Shown here: positions 1 through 20,229 of the stretch, one piece after another | Layout of the letters: each line of letters begins with the position of its first letter | Numbering within the stretch: position 1 is the first letter of the stretch | NCBI GenBank assembly: GCA_013365325.1 | Contig: JABVXV010000003.1 | Span: 868,001 to 932,000, forward strand | DNA length: 64,000 nt | Source of the DNA: Dipetalonema caudispina | Taxonomy: Eukaryota; Nematoda; Chromadorea; Rhabditida; Onchocercidae | Direction of reading: 5' to 3' | Made by a program: the position numbers and the translations under genes | The notes under the pieces: model-generated | Database searches by the model: none | Seen by the model: the letters and a program-made list of their open reading frames with translations, nothing else | What the model was told of the DNA's origin: nothing

Positions 1-419
1 AATTTTCTCAGCACTCTCTTAGCAGAATTTTTCCATCAGAATACGAGTCAGTTCTTGCTTCTTAACTGGAAAAAATTGACGCATGCGAAAAAATACTAGA
101 TTTACTGTAGCAGAAAGGACTGGGAGAAAAGAGAGAATACATTACCATCTTTAAATTTGTGAGCCCTATCAGAGTGTCCACTACTCTTACCTCGCCGTTT
201 CTAAATTACAAAAATATTTTGCGCCTAACAATCATTCCGAAGATTGCAAGGTTGACAACACAATTAAATCCATTCATTACAATTGTATACGAGGTATCCA
301 AAAGATAATCACTACTCATAAACAGTATGAAAGTGCTTGTCCTTATGCTAATTTATCACAATTACTTGCATATTTATAACAGTGATAAAATTCGCGAAGG
401 AAAAAAATGCAAAACTTAC

Positions 420-2387
420 TTTATGAATAACATTTGAACATGGTAATGGTAGCATGACAGCCTCTTTTAAAAGCGTTAAAAGCGTATTCGTTGCTTTACG
501 ACTGGAAAACAAGGCTTTCCGATATAGCAGTTGGCCTGTTACAGCTAAATCATTATTAGTTGTTAGCGCAACCGTTGCCATCCACCTGTAAACAGATAAG
601 ATATTACAATATTAAAAACTTGCAAGTTAAGTAAAATTCATCAATGTGTTCAGCAAGGGAGGTGGAGAGAGAGAGGAAAGAAACTGAGAATAAACGAAAA
701 GCTTGGAAAATAAATGAATTATCAAAAGATATTCACAACAAAATATTTCAACGAACCTGATGAGCCAATACCGTGCAATTACTATAGGGTCAGCGGTATC
801 ACGAATATCTATCTGTCCTTCACTACCTTCCCATCCGCCATAAATATCTACACCATTAGTCTCTATATCGGGAAATATTTCATAAATATAAAGGACAATC
901 ACACGATCCAGAATAAATTTTGCACACTCTAGACGGATATTTTCATCATTCCATTCAATCCGAATCGTTTCTCGTGTACAATATTCAAGAAACTTATCCA
1001 GATATATCTAAAAAAAGTTTCAGAGCTTTGCAAATCGCCTAGGTTCTTTGAATTTTATCATTTTCAAAATAATTTTTCTAATACTAATAACGATAATGCA
1101 TACACTTCACGACAACTTTAATTTTTATCACAATTACTAAATTACCTGAAGTAGCTGTGCTCTTTCTTTCGCACTTGGCACAGCATTGTTCGGATTACTT
1201 ACAAGTGGTGAATTGCGGATAGGTCCTGGCCCTACTGTACTGGCTGTCGATTGACAATAATTGTGTAGAATGTTTTCAGTGGGCAAATTATTCCTGAAAA
1301 TAAGTGAGTCAAAATCATTTGACAAAAGTAATTCAAGCTATCTAGTTTTTATCATATAAGAAAACTATTATATATTTAAAAAGTAAAAAATTTACGAAAA
1401 AAATGGAAAAGTGAAAAAGATTTACGAATCTTAAGAACAGAGAATTACGAACCTTACGAATAGAGATTTACGAACCTTAAAGGGAAATGCGGAAGAAGGC
1501 ATTGAAAAACGGTATCTAACTGCGAATTATTATTGCTGTATGTAGCCAAACTCTGATACCAAATAATAAACAGACGCAGCGCAATTTTTCTTACAGCAAG
1601 CAAATTATGTGGAAACAGAGCTTTTTTCAGCACATACTCGATGGCATGCTTCTGCCAACCTGGAAAATAAAAATTTGGATTTAAGCTTTACACAGATTTC
1701 TAGATCTAAATGCAGAAAATATTCAAATGTAATATTAAACAGAATTTTAAGCAAGCAGAAACATACCACTGCCAACAAGTTCTGGTGCAAAGCACAACAA
1801 TTGTTCGAGCGTCCACAGAGCTGATTCTGCTTCAAGAACTGACTGAGCTGTTTGTGTGAGATCAGCTTGTAGTAACAATTCATCAACAAGATGAAACGTT
1901 TCAAAACTGTAATCTTCCATAAATTGCCTCTTATCCTGGAAAATAATAACAGAATCTCAAGTGAAGTTCTCGTTTGAATCCCTAATACAGTTGACGTCAG
2001 ATTTTTCTGAAATTGTTAAGAAAAAAATATTACACCGTGATAAAGATGAAAAAAAGGATAAATTTAGGAGCTAAACAGAGTCGTAGTCATTAACGAATCA
2101 CGTTCCCTAATTAATAAACAAACAACAATTTGGTCTTTAACTGATATATTATATCTAACTTCTCGTTGCATGTATATAAGGGATGTATTAGTATAACAAC
2201 AAAATATATGTTGTTCCTATGATATATTCCAGAATTCAAAATTAAACAATGAAAGACAAACCTGAATGCAAAGAGCATCGAGAGCAAGTTTGAGATGTTT
2301 GGCCCGTGACGCACAATCACGGTGAAGATCGGCAAAGCGCTGCAGCGACGCGGTAAAATCTGCTGACTTCACTTTACGAGCGAACAT
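420..2387 (-). CDS. RALGAPA1: Ral GTPase-activating protein alpha subunit, N-terminal part (partial)
   Basis: Seven phase-consistent exons: 2387-2262, 1935-1767, 1659-1595, 1552-1476, 1293-1146, 1007-757 and 585-420. The product starts MFARKVKSADFTASLQRF and resembles the human RALGAPA N-terminus (MFSKKPHGD...). Later matches are GWQKHAIEYVLKKALFPHN with the human HQRWQFHSIGLILKKLLH region, and DPIVIARYWLIRWMATVAL followed by FSSRKATNTLLTLLKEA with the human ARVIVIRWLVSFWL and FSSKRSNVNFVTEIFRQA segments. In the family, the alpha subunit pairs with RALGAPB and stimulates GTP hydrolysis by RalA/B through a C-terminal GAP domain, acting upstream of TORC1 and exocytosis. Only the N-terminal helical-repeat region is visible; the GAP domain would lie to the left, outside the window. 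After the exon ending at 420 (LPCSNVIHK) I could not find a phase-compatible next exon in 1-419, so the left end is unresolved. The start is the first ATG of the homologous segment; family assignment is fairly sure. Confidence 0.8.
1421..1479. repeat. Three-copy 23-bp tandem repeat overlapping a splice donor
   Basis: The motif ttacgaayctta recurs at 1421-1433, 1444-1456 and 1467-1479, an exact 23-bp period. The third copy contains the 5' splice site of the RALGAPA exon ending at 1476 (minus strand TTTAAG|GTTCGTAA), and the second copy repeats the same GGTTCGTAA donor string. See findings. Confidence 0.75.
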
Positions 2388-3729
2388 TTCTTGCTCTATA
2401 ATAAAGTAAATTTGTTCAATTTAACAATTGATTGGAATCAAACAATCCTATCTGATACTAATTAATTACCAGTGGAATTGTAATTTGAGAAACGTCCCGT
2501 ACGAATGGAAAAAAAGAGTTGAGAAAAAGACATCCAAACAGATGCGACAATATGAAAATCACGGAGATTTGATCCTTTAAAATAGTTATTTAGTGGCACC
2601 TAAGCACTCACTCTCATTACTAGCTATCCTTCCTATGCAATAAAGATCACAATCCATAAATAAGTAAAGTGTATAGCATTCTTTTTATCCTTATGACAAC
2701 TTTGTTAATCAGTTGACAGATGCGAGGGTACGTGAAGTGCAACAGCAATTGGATAAAAATAGGAAGCGGGGCGAGGGCTGATGAAGTGACAGAGACATAC
2801 GACACACACACACCATCATCATTACCTGTTTTCAAGTCACTACAACTTCAAGACCATCCTTTACCCATTTTCTTCCAAATTCATTTAACCTCATCTCTGT
2901 CTGTTCCCCGCATCAACTAATTTCAGCATATTCAAACATGTCAGATGACAAAGTTCACCATGAGATTTTATTATTTCACAGCAATCCACTATATCACTAC
3001 TCTCCTCTTCTCCCCTGCTATATGCGGTCTTTTGTTGTATCCTTCCTCTTCTACCAGTAATGCTTGTGTAAGTTTTGATGGTTTAATCTGAATTATTGCC
3101 TTCCTGTAAACTTTATTATCAATACTTGACTAGTTAGTTGGCTTATTCTCGATGAATAATTTCTCGAAACTCTCCTGATCATACTCCCACACTTCATTGG
3201 GACATACATACTGTTGGACGGAGTTCTTTTCCTTCCTCATATAACACTTACATCAGCAAGTCTGAAGTTGACACTAATGATATGGTCCAGTTTTGGTTCA
3301 AACTGTTATTACTTTAAGGATAGGTTCTCATTGTTTGGGGCTGATTAAAGCTGTTTCCATGACATTTTATTATATAAACATAACAGAAGAAATAATACTA
3401 TGTTTGTCAAGCAATATGAGTAAGAAATTGATCCTTTACCACTATCAAAATTAATTACATTGGATGAAAATCTTCAAACTTCAGTGAGTTCAATCTGAAT
3501 GACAACTCTCTAATATTGTTACTGTTAAACAATCGACAATAATACAACAAACACAATTGATTTTCAATTTATCATTTTTTAGATGGATAGCCGAAGCACT
3601 ATTCACATATGAAAACTATCTATTAAAATGCAAATTAACAAAGCCCTTAATATGAACAATGAAATATTCAAGCAATGATAATGATTTGTTTCGAAGGAAC
3701 AAATTGTGAAGTTTTGAAACTCCTGTCGC
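2388..3729. other. Intergenic spacer between RALGAPA and PSPH
   Basis: About 1.3 kb upstream of the RALGAPA start and downstream of the phosphoserine phosphatase stop. Only short ORFs without recognisable domains occur (for example 2720-2920 plus). It probably holds the RALGAPA promoter and 5' UTR and the PSPH 3' UTR; I see no RNA gene or transposon. Confidence 0.5.
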
Positions 3730-4452
3730 TTACGCATCTAGATTTGTCCTAAGCGTATCGAAATCATATACATACCATGACGCTTTTCTTTTCACTACGT
3801 CACGACATCTATTCCCACCAAAACCGATGAATAGATCAGCTTGTGTGGATGCTTCCAAATCTGTTACACCATCACCAATCATTACTAAATTTCGGTAGCC
3901 TTTTTCATCCTTCAGCTTTCTACAGACTGCTGCTTTGCCGACATTTTTAGAACCTGAGTCAGCGGTCACTCTTGTCTCGTCAATACCAATACAAGACCCA
4001 TCTTCATCAAAAAATATCTCATTTGCATGAATATTTGTCTCAGGAATTTCAAGGACTTTTGCAACCGGAAGAATCATAGGAAGAAAGCCACCACTGATCA
4101 AATAAACCGGAATAAGACGGCGATGCAATTCAGCAATTAAGGCTTCACAGCCGGGTGTCATTCTTGGTTTTCTTTCTTGGATAAAATCTTCCAATTGTTT
4201 CCGCGTTGGTTTAAGAATGTTTAAACGAATCTTTAAAGATTCACGAAATGGAATTTCACCATTCATTGTTTCTTCAGTAAATTTGGCAACTTCATAGCAG
4301 TGAAGATATTTTGCAAATTCATCGATCATTTCATCAATGCATAAGGTGGAATCGACATCGAAACAAACAGCATCTGCCTTCTGCCACAGTTTCTTGGCTT
4401 GAGCTTCATTTCCAGTAGGACTACTCGAATCCTCATCTCGCGACATATTCAC
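3730..4452 (-). CDS. PSPH: Phosphoserine phosphatase (single exon)
   Basis: An uninterrupted 240-residue ORF. It hydrolyses O-phospho-L-serine to serine, the last step of cytosolic serine synthesis, as a HAD-superfamily enzyme. Motif I is FDVDST, with the nucleophile aspartate near residue 32 and the acid/base aspartate near 34. Motif II is the ISGGF segment in the middle, and motif III is MIGDGVTDLEA, which binds Mg2+. The tail FIGFGGNRCRDVVKRKASWY is typical of eukaryotic PSPH. Length is close to the human enzyme (225), with a slightly longer, Ser/Asp/Glu-rich N-terminus. The start is at 4452, with a second Met two codons on. The stop is TAA right after TNLDA. Lack of introns is unusual beside its intron-rich neighbours but coding integrity looks perfect, so I do not think it is a retro-pseudogene. 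No upstream partner gene suggests an operon. Confidence 0.95.
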   Translation of the reverse strand: MNMSRDEDSSSPTGNEAQAKKLWQKADAVCFDVDSTLCIDEMIDEFAKYLHCYEVAKFTEETMNGEIPFRESLKIRLNILKPTRKQLEDFIQERKPRMTPGCEALIAELHRRLIPVYLISGGFLPMILPVAKVLEIPETNIHANEIFFDEDGSCIGIDETRVTADSGSKNVGKAAVCRKLKDEKGYRNLVMIGDGVTDLEASTQADLFIGFGGNRCRDVVKRKASWYVYDFDTLRTNLDA

Positions 4453-6016
4453 AGAACCGATCCTAATGCAAAAGCTCTAAAACCGCAGTAAATCCATAGC
4501 AATATAACTTTTCCTGATTAGAATCTTCATATCCTGCAACAATGATGTGATATGGTTAGCACCCGTGGCTCCGTTAGGTATAGTACGTTCGGTCATGTCA
4601 AGGAAACAAATTATTACTGGTGAATTTCCCGTCCCAACTATTCGCTGTTACTCGAAGTACTACAATCCTGGAAACAGAACAGCAAATGGCTACGCTCCAT
4701 TTTCAACGAACGATTTTTACCTCAAATATCTCATCCGTAGATGAGTGGAAAGTAAATGTTTACGTGACCGAATGACAATTTGCTGTTCGACCTTCAAATT
4801 TCAAGCATATAAAATCCAACTTTGTTAAATTTGAAATGCATCTATCCTATCGCTTTAGCACACAAAGACAAAATTTATGGACTAAAGCAATGTAATGGAT
4901 GCACTTCAACACTGGTAAAGTTTAATACTTCATAATATAGTGGGAAGAGAAGAGTAGAACTTATTATTTCCATTCAAAGATACCAACTCAAAACATTTCA
5001 TCAACAAGCACTAAAGAGAAGATAAATACATTGTTATATTTCATAATACATTATCAGCGAGCAATAACTGATATGGTACGCTCTATATCCATTCTTTAAA
5101 TGACCGATACAAATACAATTAACAACAATGGCTAGTGTCCAGCATCACTGCTTGCTATTCCATAAAATTAGTTGAGGCAACATAGAACTAAATAGATTTA
5201 TGCATATCACTGTTTGGAAGTGTGGATTTTAAAATAATGCTGAGAAGCATATACCTTCAAGAATAACATATGGAAATTCTGATCTAACCATAAAAAAAGC
5301 GTCTGATTTTAGATAACTGAAAGTATTATCAGTGGATGAACAAAAGCTATTTTGACACGTGAAGAAAGGAATGAAAACGACGCAGTATCCACTTAATTAT
5401 ATGTGATGCAACAATCACAGTAGGTCGAGTACAACAAAACAAATTCTTTTTTACGCATCATTAATATGTCCAAAAATATCGTGCAAATAAGTAGTTGGAG
5501 GGACCGAAGAACTGGAACAATTTTCTCTTGAATTTGTAGTGATTTGGTGATTATGGTACAAAAAAGCAGGCCACAAAGGTAATCAAATTGCAAAATGCAA
5601 TGATAATTCACACGACATGTTTCAATGCATATGAATATAACGTTATAAACCATTCCAAACAGTGACAATATTTAATATTAAAATAAAGAGTGAGCTTACA
5701 TTTTGAAATTTATATGTTGGAGAAAGATATTCAACTCGCAACGCACCACAAGGTATCACATAAGACTTCTTCAGCTGCAAATTACTCGGAATTTTAATTG
5801 CAAAATATATTATTGACAAACTCTTGAGTAGTGGAGAAATTGAGTTTGAAACCAACAAAAATGAAACCGAAGTGAGTTCACTGTATTTCGGGTAATGCAT
5901 CAACTAACACACCTGCTAAAACACAGTTAACTCAATCGTCTCGAACTATGAGTAATTTGCTTTTGAGTTTATATGAAACTGAGACAAAAATATCATTAAT
6001 ACCATTACTTTCCCCT
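4453..6016. other. Intergenic spacer between PSPH and LST8
   Basis: About 1.5 kb of AT-rich DNA containing the PSPH upstream region and the LST8 3' UTR. One minus-strand stretch at about 5690-5785 is flanked by a good acceptor (tttgcag) and donor (gtaagc) and reads LKKSYVIPCGALRVEY, but it matches nothing I know and has no partner exons, so I do not call a gene. Confidence 0.45.
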
Positions 6017-8541
6017 TCAAAAAACATGTCGACCTTCTCGGAATGCAAAACAGGATATCATTTTGCTGTGACCTTGATATTGACGCACCATCTGAAATAT
6101 AGTGAACTTATTTGTAATTTTTATTTAAGTCTGAACCAACAAAACATGAGAAGAAACGGAAATTACGTACCTCTTCAGTTTCAAGATTCCATAACCTCAA
6201 CTGACAACCAGATGCAGTGAAAAGATACCTCGAATCGGATGTAAACGCACAATCCCAAACCCATCGTGATTCCATCTAAAACAAATCAACAATCAGCGAA
6301 AAAACTAATCTCTCCGAAACACATCCATCAGAATTTAAGCTCTATACTAAGTTTAACTTAAAATTACACTTTGAATATGAATTACCTTTATAACATTATT
6401 TATAATTCATTCCCTTCCAGTTTATGGAAGTAGCAATATTGTAACGCCTTTAATTTAACTAAATGGAAACTAAAAAATCTTGCACACGGTTATAACCCAA
6501 GTTTTCACAATTTCAATCATACGCTATATTTAAATTTTAACTAGCTCATCCGCAACTTGCATCCACAGATCAGTGAATCTCCTTGACTGTAATGTTTAAG
6601 TAGCTGAAGATAAAATACCTTCTCTAGATGAATTGCCTTTGTTAAATCAGGCGCAACAAAAAGGGACTTTACGGGCTTCGTAACATTCGTAGCATCCCAT
6701 AGATGTACATAACCATCGGCACCTGTCGTTGCAAAATACTTACAATCAGGTGAAAAGTGACATTTTAAAGCATGTTTTGAATGAGCAGCAATTTTTGATT
6801 TCTGCTGTCTGAAATATAAAATATGAGTATGACAATCCAAACAAATTAAATAAAAATCTTAGGGATTCTAAAGCTTGCTTAATAAAAGTATAACAGCGGA
6901 AAGACCTGAACTTGATTGATTTGAATGGAAGGATTGCTCTGCAGCTTCTAACAGGCGGCTTGGCACCTCTTAGCTAAGTTCTACAATATGAAGTACTGTT
7001 ATTTGCTTTAAATATCCCTCTCCTCCCCCTCCCCCTGTAATATATAGGGTGCGATATGAAGAAACGTCAAAAGATAGTTAACTTCAATAAATTATCTCTT
7101 TATAAATAGTTTTTTGTTATCCATAATTAATTCAAAACATCTAATTAGAGACTCCTTTTCTGATCATAATCCTCTTAAACTTCATCAAAAACGTACAACG
7201 TAAAGCCAGTAGTGGATGTAGCACCGAGTTCAGGCAATGTTGATACTGACCACACTATGACTTTTCCTTTATTTGTTACCCCGACAAGCGTATCAGCAGC
7301 TCTATTGATATCAACACTAGTGATATGTTCAAATATATCGAGATTTAAGTCTGGAAATATATCGCTCATGTCACGTCGCACATCCCAGAAATACAATGCT
7401 CCGGAAATGTCTGATATAATTAGGATCAAATGATCTGGATGGGTAATAACACAATTCACGGCAGAGTTCACCTGAAAATATTGTATAAAACAGAAGCAAC
7501 GAAAGTTCTACATATAACGTTTCCTCAAGTTTTGCATATAATGTTCTCGATGCTGCATAGGAAGCATCAACACATACGTAAGTTACTACCTGGTTTGCAT
7601 GATTTACTTCAAACTGCCAATCTATCGTATCTTACATACGAACTATTTTATCTCCACAGTATGAAAAGGCGCAAAGGTTGAAGTCGTGAAGTTGTATTCT
7701 TTTAATAGAGAAAGATATAAAAAGAACACAAATTAGATTTCCAAAAAATTGTTATAAAGGTAAAGTTTTGACCCTGTCATTACATTCTTCCTCTACAAGG
7801 CTTTCTAATTATCTTTTTTTGGATTTACTCTCCAATTTTTAGAACTAAAGGACAGTATTCCTCTAATATATCTCGCACTGTCATTAACTGAAGAATGATT
7901 TAAACAAAGTGAATTGTGAGAACCACACACAAATCTATTTTGATATCTGAGTTGCAGGCATCAAAACAACTTCATAAAAACTTCATCCTTAGAGTGATAA
8001 TTGAAATACTGCTGACTTGAAAACCTCTTCGAAAGTGTAAAGACGTATGGAAATCCCAAATTTTTATAAAACCATCTTCACCAGCGGTGTAAAACATCTT
8101 GCAACGCTTATCGAAACCAATCACTGTCACATTTTTGTTCACTGCGTCATGTGAAGTTGTCAGTGTTGGAGGGAATACCTAAAGAAAGCTCTAAAAATTT
8201 GGGACTTAAATAAACAAAACCGAAACATACTTTTCCGACTTTACTTTTTCTTTAAATCTTCTGCTCTATCATCACTTCAATTACTCTTTATGTTTTTTAT
8301 ACAATTATTAATATCAAATAATTGTTAAAACTAACCCCCAAATGATAGACACGGACATACTGCCATCCGGCAATCGCCAGATATGAGCCATTTGGAGAAA
8401 TACTCATCACATTGATTTGAGAGTCTTTGTGAATGAAATTCTCTCGTGGTTCACCTCTCGCAATATCCCAAAATCTAATGCACTGATCATAACCAGCCGA
8501 AATCAATAATGGTTGACTTGAAGTCGGTTCTTCCAGGTCTT
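6017..8541 (-). CDS. lst-8: Target of rapamycin complex subunit LST8 (WD40 propeller)
   Basis: Six exons: 8541-8336, 8178-8017, 7471-7197, 6808-6619, 6275-6171 and 6091-6017. The seven-bladed WD40 protein binds the TOR kinase domain in TORC1 and TORC2. It aligns along its whole length with human mLST8: ISAGYDQCIRFWD with LATAGYDHTVRFW, DSQINVMSISPNGSYLAIAG with [41 protein letters not shown] with [21 protein letters not shown], and HSKHALKCHFSPD with HTRYALQCRFSPD. The last exon, VRQYQGHSKMISCFAF then GRHVF and stop, matches the human KREYGGHQKAVVCLAF end. The visible exons code for about 337 residues, near the human 326, so only a few N-terminal residues are missing. The exon at 8541 starts in phase 2 and has no ATG; a short first coding exon must lie upstream and I could not identify it. 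Next to ROCK, as remembered for C. elegans. Confidence 0.92.
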
Positions 8542-10399
8542 CTGAAAGATTTCAAAATTTCCGAATCGTTTGGGAAAACATCTTTTAGATTTATAAATAT
8601 ATATCTAGATAGATCTGTTGAACGTAGTCTCATAGTCCTGAAAATCCATCAATGAACCATTTTTAAACTGTAATATTGATAAGCATTGGATTCTCATCAA
8701 TAAGATCATTACGCCTCAATGAACAACTTAAATACTAAGAAGATATTTCAGCATCCTACCTACCAATAATTCTTCCGAACAAAATTATCTATGCATGACC
8801 ATGTAATTACCTCTTGATTAGAACGACAGACGATGCCCCAATCAAAAAGGCTATCAGAAATGTCACAGTGCTGGCATGTTCGGATCTATAAATAATGCTA
8901 CCACACCTCAATAAAGTATTTGAATGGGGGGGGGGGGGGGGGGGCGAAGCCTAAGATTCAAACAAGCAATGAACCGGAACCATTTAATTCAAGTTATTAT
9001 CAGCAATTCCATGAAGGAGAAAAGAAGTTGAAAATAGAAGCCAACCCACCTAACTCAAGCACAGAACATTTACCTAAATAATGTGATCCTGCAACTTGAT
9101 TGCTAGCATCCATCTCCAAATAAATTATGACTAGACAATTTCTCCTCGTCGTACACTTCACCAAATAAACATATCTTAAAAAAGACCGATTGGAATCCTA
9201 TCTCTAAAAAATTGAATAATTAAATGAACTAAATTCGGCAATAATAAAAACAGAAGCTTCCACTTCTGCCAAACGCTTATTTTTTCTGAGCATTAAGTGT
9301 AAAAATAAATTTTAAGAAGTACTGAACTTTACGTTTTGCACTAGAATAATTTCAAAAGGAGATAAAACAACATCAAAAATATTTATTAACGTGACTATGA
9401 TGAGAAATTGCAATGTAATACAATGAGATGCCAAAAAGACACGTCTACTGTTGAACAGTAATGGTTGTAACTGACTCCATTAGAAATTAAAATAGCAGAC
9501 GCCTTTTGTTCCTACAGAGACTGCCTCATACTAATAATATTTTTTAAATTATTGCAGAAAGATAGTTATTGAATAATCGAAAATACAAATCTAAGGAAAA
9601 ATTTGTATGTTACACCAACGATATGGCAGTGAAGCCCGAATAACATAACGTGAAAAGAATGCAGTGATCTTTGAGTTTGGTCTGGTGTTCCTGAATACAG
9701 AAAGGCTGATCTCTGCATTGACTTACAACAGACGAAAAAAGAAAGCTCAAAAAATAAATGGTTTAAGCACGATCATGAAAGATATGAAAAGGAAACTAGT
9801 GAAATCGTTGAAATCAAGAGAAGGATCAATCAAATAAAAGCTACAATTAACTGAAAGATATTCCATTTCAGAAAAAACCGGCACAAACTTTGGTGTTAAA
9901 ATATTTTCGAAACAACAAAGGCTTTTTCACTTCAGTGTTCTTGCGATGTAAATTCATTTTAAATCTGAAGATGAATTTAACTGAGCAAACATACATGGAA
10001 CCTTATTGACAAAAACTCTTTGAAATTTTAGGGTGTTCACTACTTAAACAGTAAAATTAAAACTGGAAGAAAACCACCAACCACAACACTCCCAAGTAAT
10101 ATACAAAATATATAAAACAAGTGAAAGCATCTAAAAGGCAGAGTAAAAGGCAAAACGAAGAAACGCAAGAATGATATGAATTGTGATTGTGAGGACAAAT
10201 TTACAGAAAAAAGATGACTCAGCAAAGAGATAAAGTATGAACTTCCATTGAATTCAACTGCACGAAACCAAAATAAATGAAAATAAATCAAGAATTTACA
10301 TGAAGTCCTGCAAAGATGAAGATAAAAACAGTTTCGGTCCATATAACGATAAAACTGGACAATCTGCACTTGAACAACATCAAGATTGGGTAACTTTTA
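8542..10399. other. Spacer between LST8 5' end and ROCK 3' end, with G19 tract
   Basis: It holds the unplaced first exon and promoter of LST8 and the ROCK 3' UTR. A candidate non-coding or leader exon ends near 8811 (a gtaatt donor on the minus strand), but all its frames either stop or give the wrong phase for the next exon. The plus-strand G homopolymer at 8926-8944 lies in this spacer. No other gene seen. Confidence 0.5.
8926..8944 (+). repeat. Homopolymer tract of 19 G
   Basis: Nineteen consecutive G on the plus strand in otherwise AT-rich DNA, about 0.4 kb upstream of the first recognised LST8 exon. Such a run is prone to length error in sequencing and could fold as a G-quadruplex. Confidence 0.9.
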
Positions 10400-18974
<8,575 letters not shown>

Positions 18975-20229
18975 TTCTTCTGCAAAATCATTTTTATTCT
19001 TTCTCTGAATGTGCTCGCAACAAAAAGACGCCTGATTACCTACTTTTAAATGGTTATGCTATCAAAATTAATTCAACCTACGATGGCAAAATCTGCTACC
19101 ACGGTAATTATACGTGAACCTCAGCCTTCAGTTCCGCAACACTAATTATATAAAATTTAGTAAACATCGACTCAAAGAAATAACGTTACTGTATCCCTTC
19201 CACATACCATGAAGATTTTGGTGGTGAAATTTTGCTTGAAAACATTATAAAATAAACTCTGCTATCTCCAGACCCAGCGGAAAGCACAATATGCAGTACC
19301 AACAAATCATTCGAGTATAATCAGAAAACATCCCTTCCCTTGAGGATTAGTATTCAGATTTAAACACTTACGAGGAATTCCACCTTCTTTAGGCACTTTG
19401 ATATCGGTAAGAGATACTTAAAGCAGGATTGAGCGAGTTATCCCATATCAGTTGCTTCATATCTAAGTTCTCCAACCAGAATCGAGCCTTTTAAAAATTG
19501 AATACAATGCAGATAACCAATGAAAGCTTTGGGAATATGAACAACTGGTACGGAAACACCATTTCCCTTCACGTTACGCCTTGCCACTTTCTCCCGTAGA
19601 TATCAGTGAACTGTAAGTGCAGCTTTTAAAAGAAGTATACACACGTTTGAATCAAAATCTTTTCCGGCAAGAGAATTACCTCACAAAGACGAGCAACGCA
19701 TTTATTCTAAGTCAAAACAAAGACAAGAGGAAATTCAAAGTACACAGGATAAAATTAAAGACAGACAAATCAGAACTACATGTAAAAGCACTTTAAGAAA
19801 CCATCAGAAACATAAATAAAAATGATGGCACAAATAAACCCAAAATTAATGCTGGATTTTTGATAGCACTTCACGGACTGTGAGCAAGGATGTGGAAATA
19901 AGCAACACATTTTTTTTTTTACTCAACTCAGTTTTATCAAAAATAAATGATAATCTTCAGGTCCTACTGGAATACCGTAGTAAGTTAGCAAACTCGCGAA
20001 AATTTTAGATCAAACAAGGTAAGGAGCTAAGGGAACAAACGAAAACGAGGGAAGAAAGCATGAAATTTTCTAGAAATTTAGTTTTTCAAAATCCCTAATC
20101 CGCAACATCTTGTTCTGAGAAACATTCCTGTTTCTTGCTTTCGAGCAATTAAATTTTAGAGATGAGAATCAGAAGCATTATATCATAATAAAGACGATTG
20201 AACAAAAATGAGATCCTTGTCAGAATATA
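18975..20229. other. Intergenic spacer upstream of ROCK
   Basis: About 1.25 kb with no ORF of interest in any frame. It should contain the ROCK promoter and 5' UTR and the 3' UTR of the INO80-like gene. I looked here for a continuation of INO80 (HSA, DBINO, ATPase) and found nothing. Confidence 0.55.

Noticed and set aside
5643..5903. 86-aa minus-strand ORF downstream of LST8
   Set aside because: Hydrophobic and without a match; LST8 already has a proper last exon at 6091-6017, so this is likely 3' UTR or chance.
10040..10369. 109-aa ORF 3' of ROCK
   Set aside because: Phe/Leu/Ser-rich low-complexity frame in the ROCK 3' UTR; ROCK has its own last exon ending at 10400.
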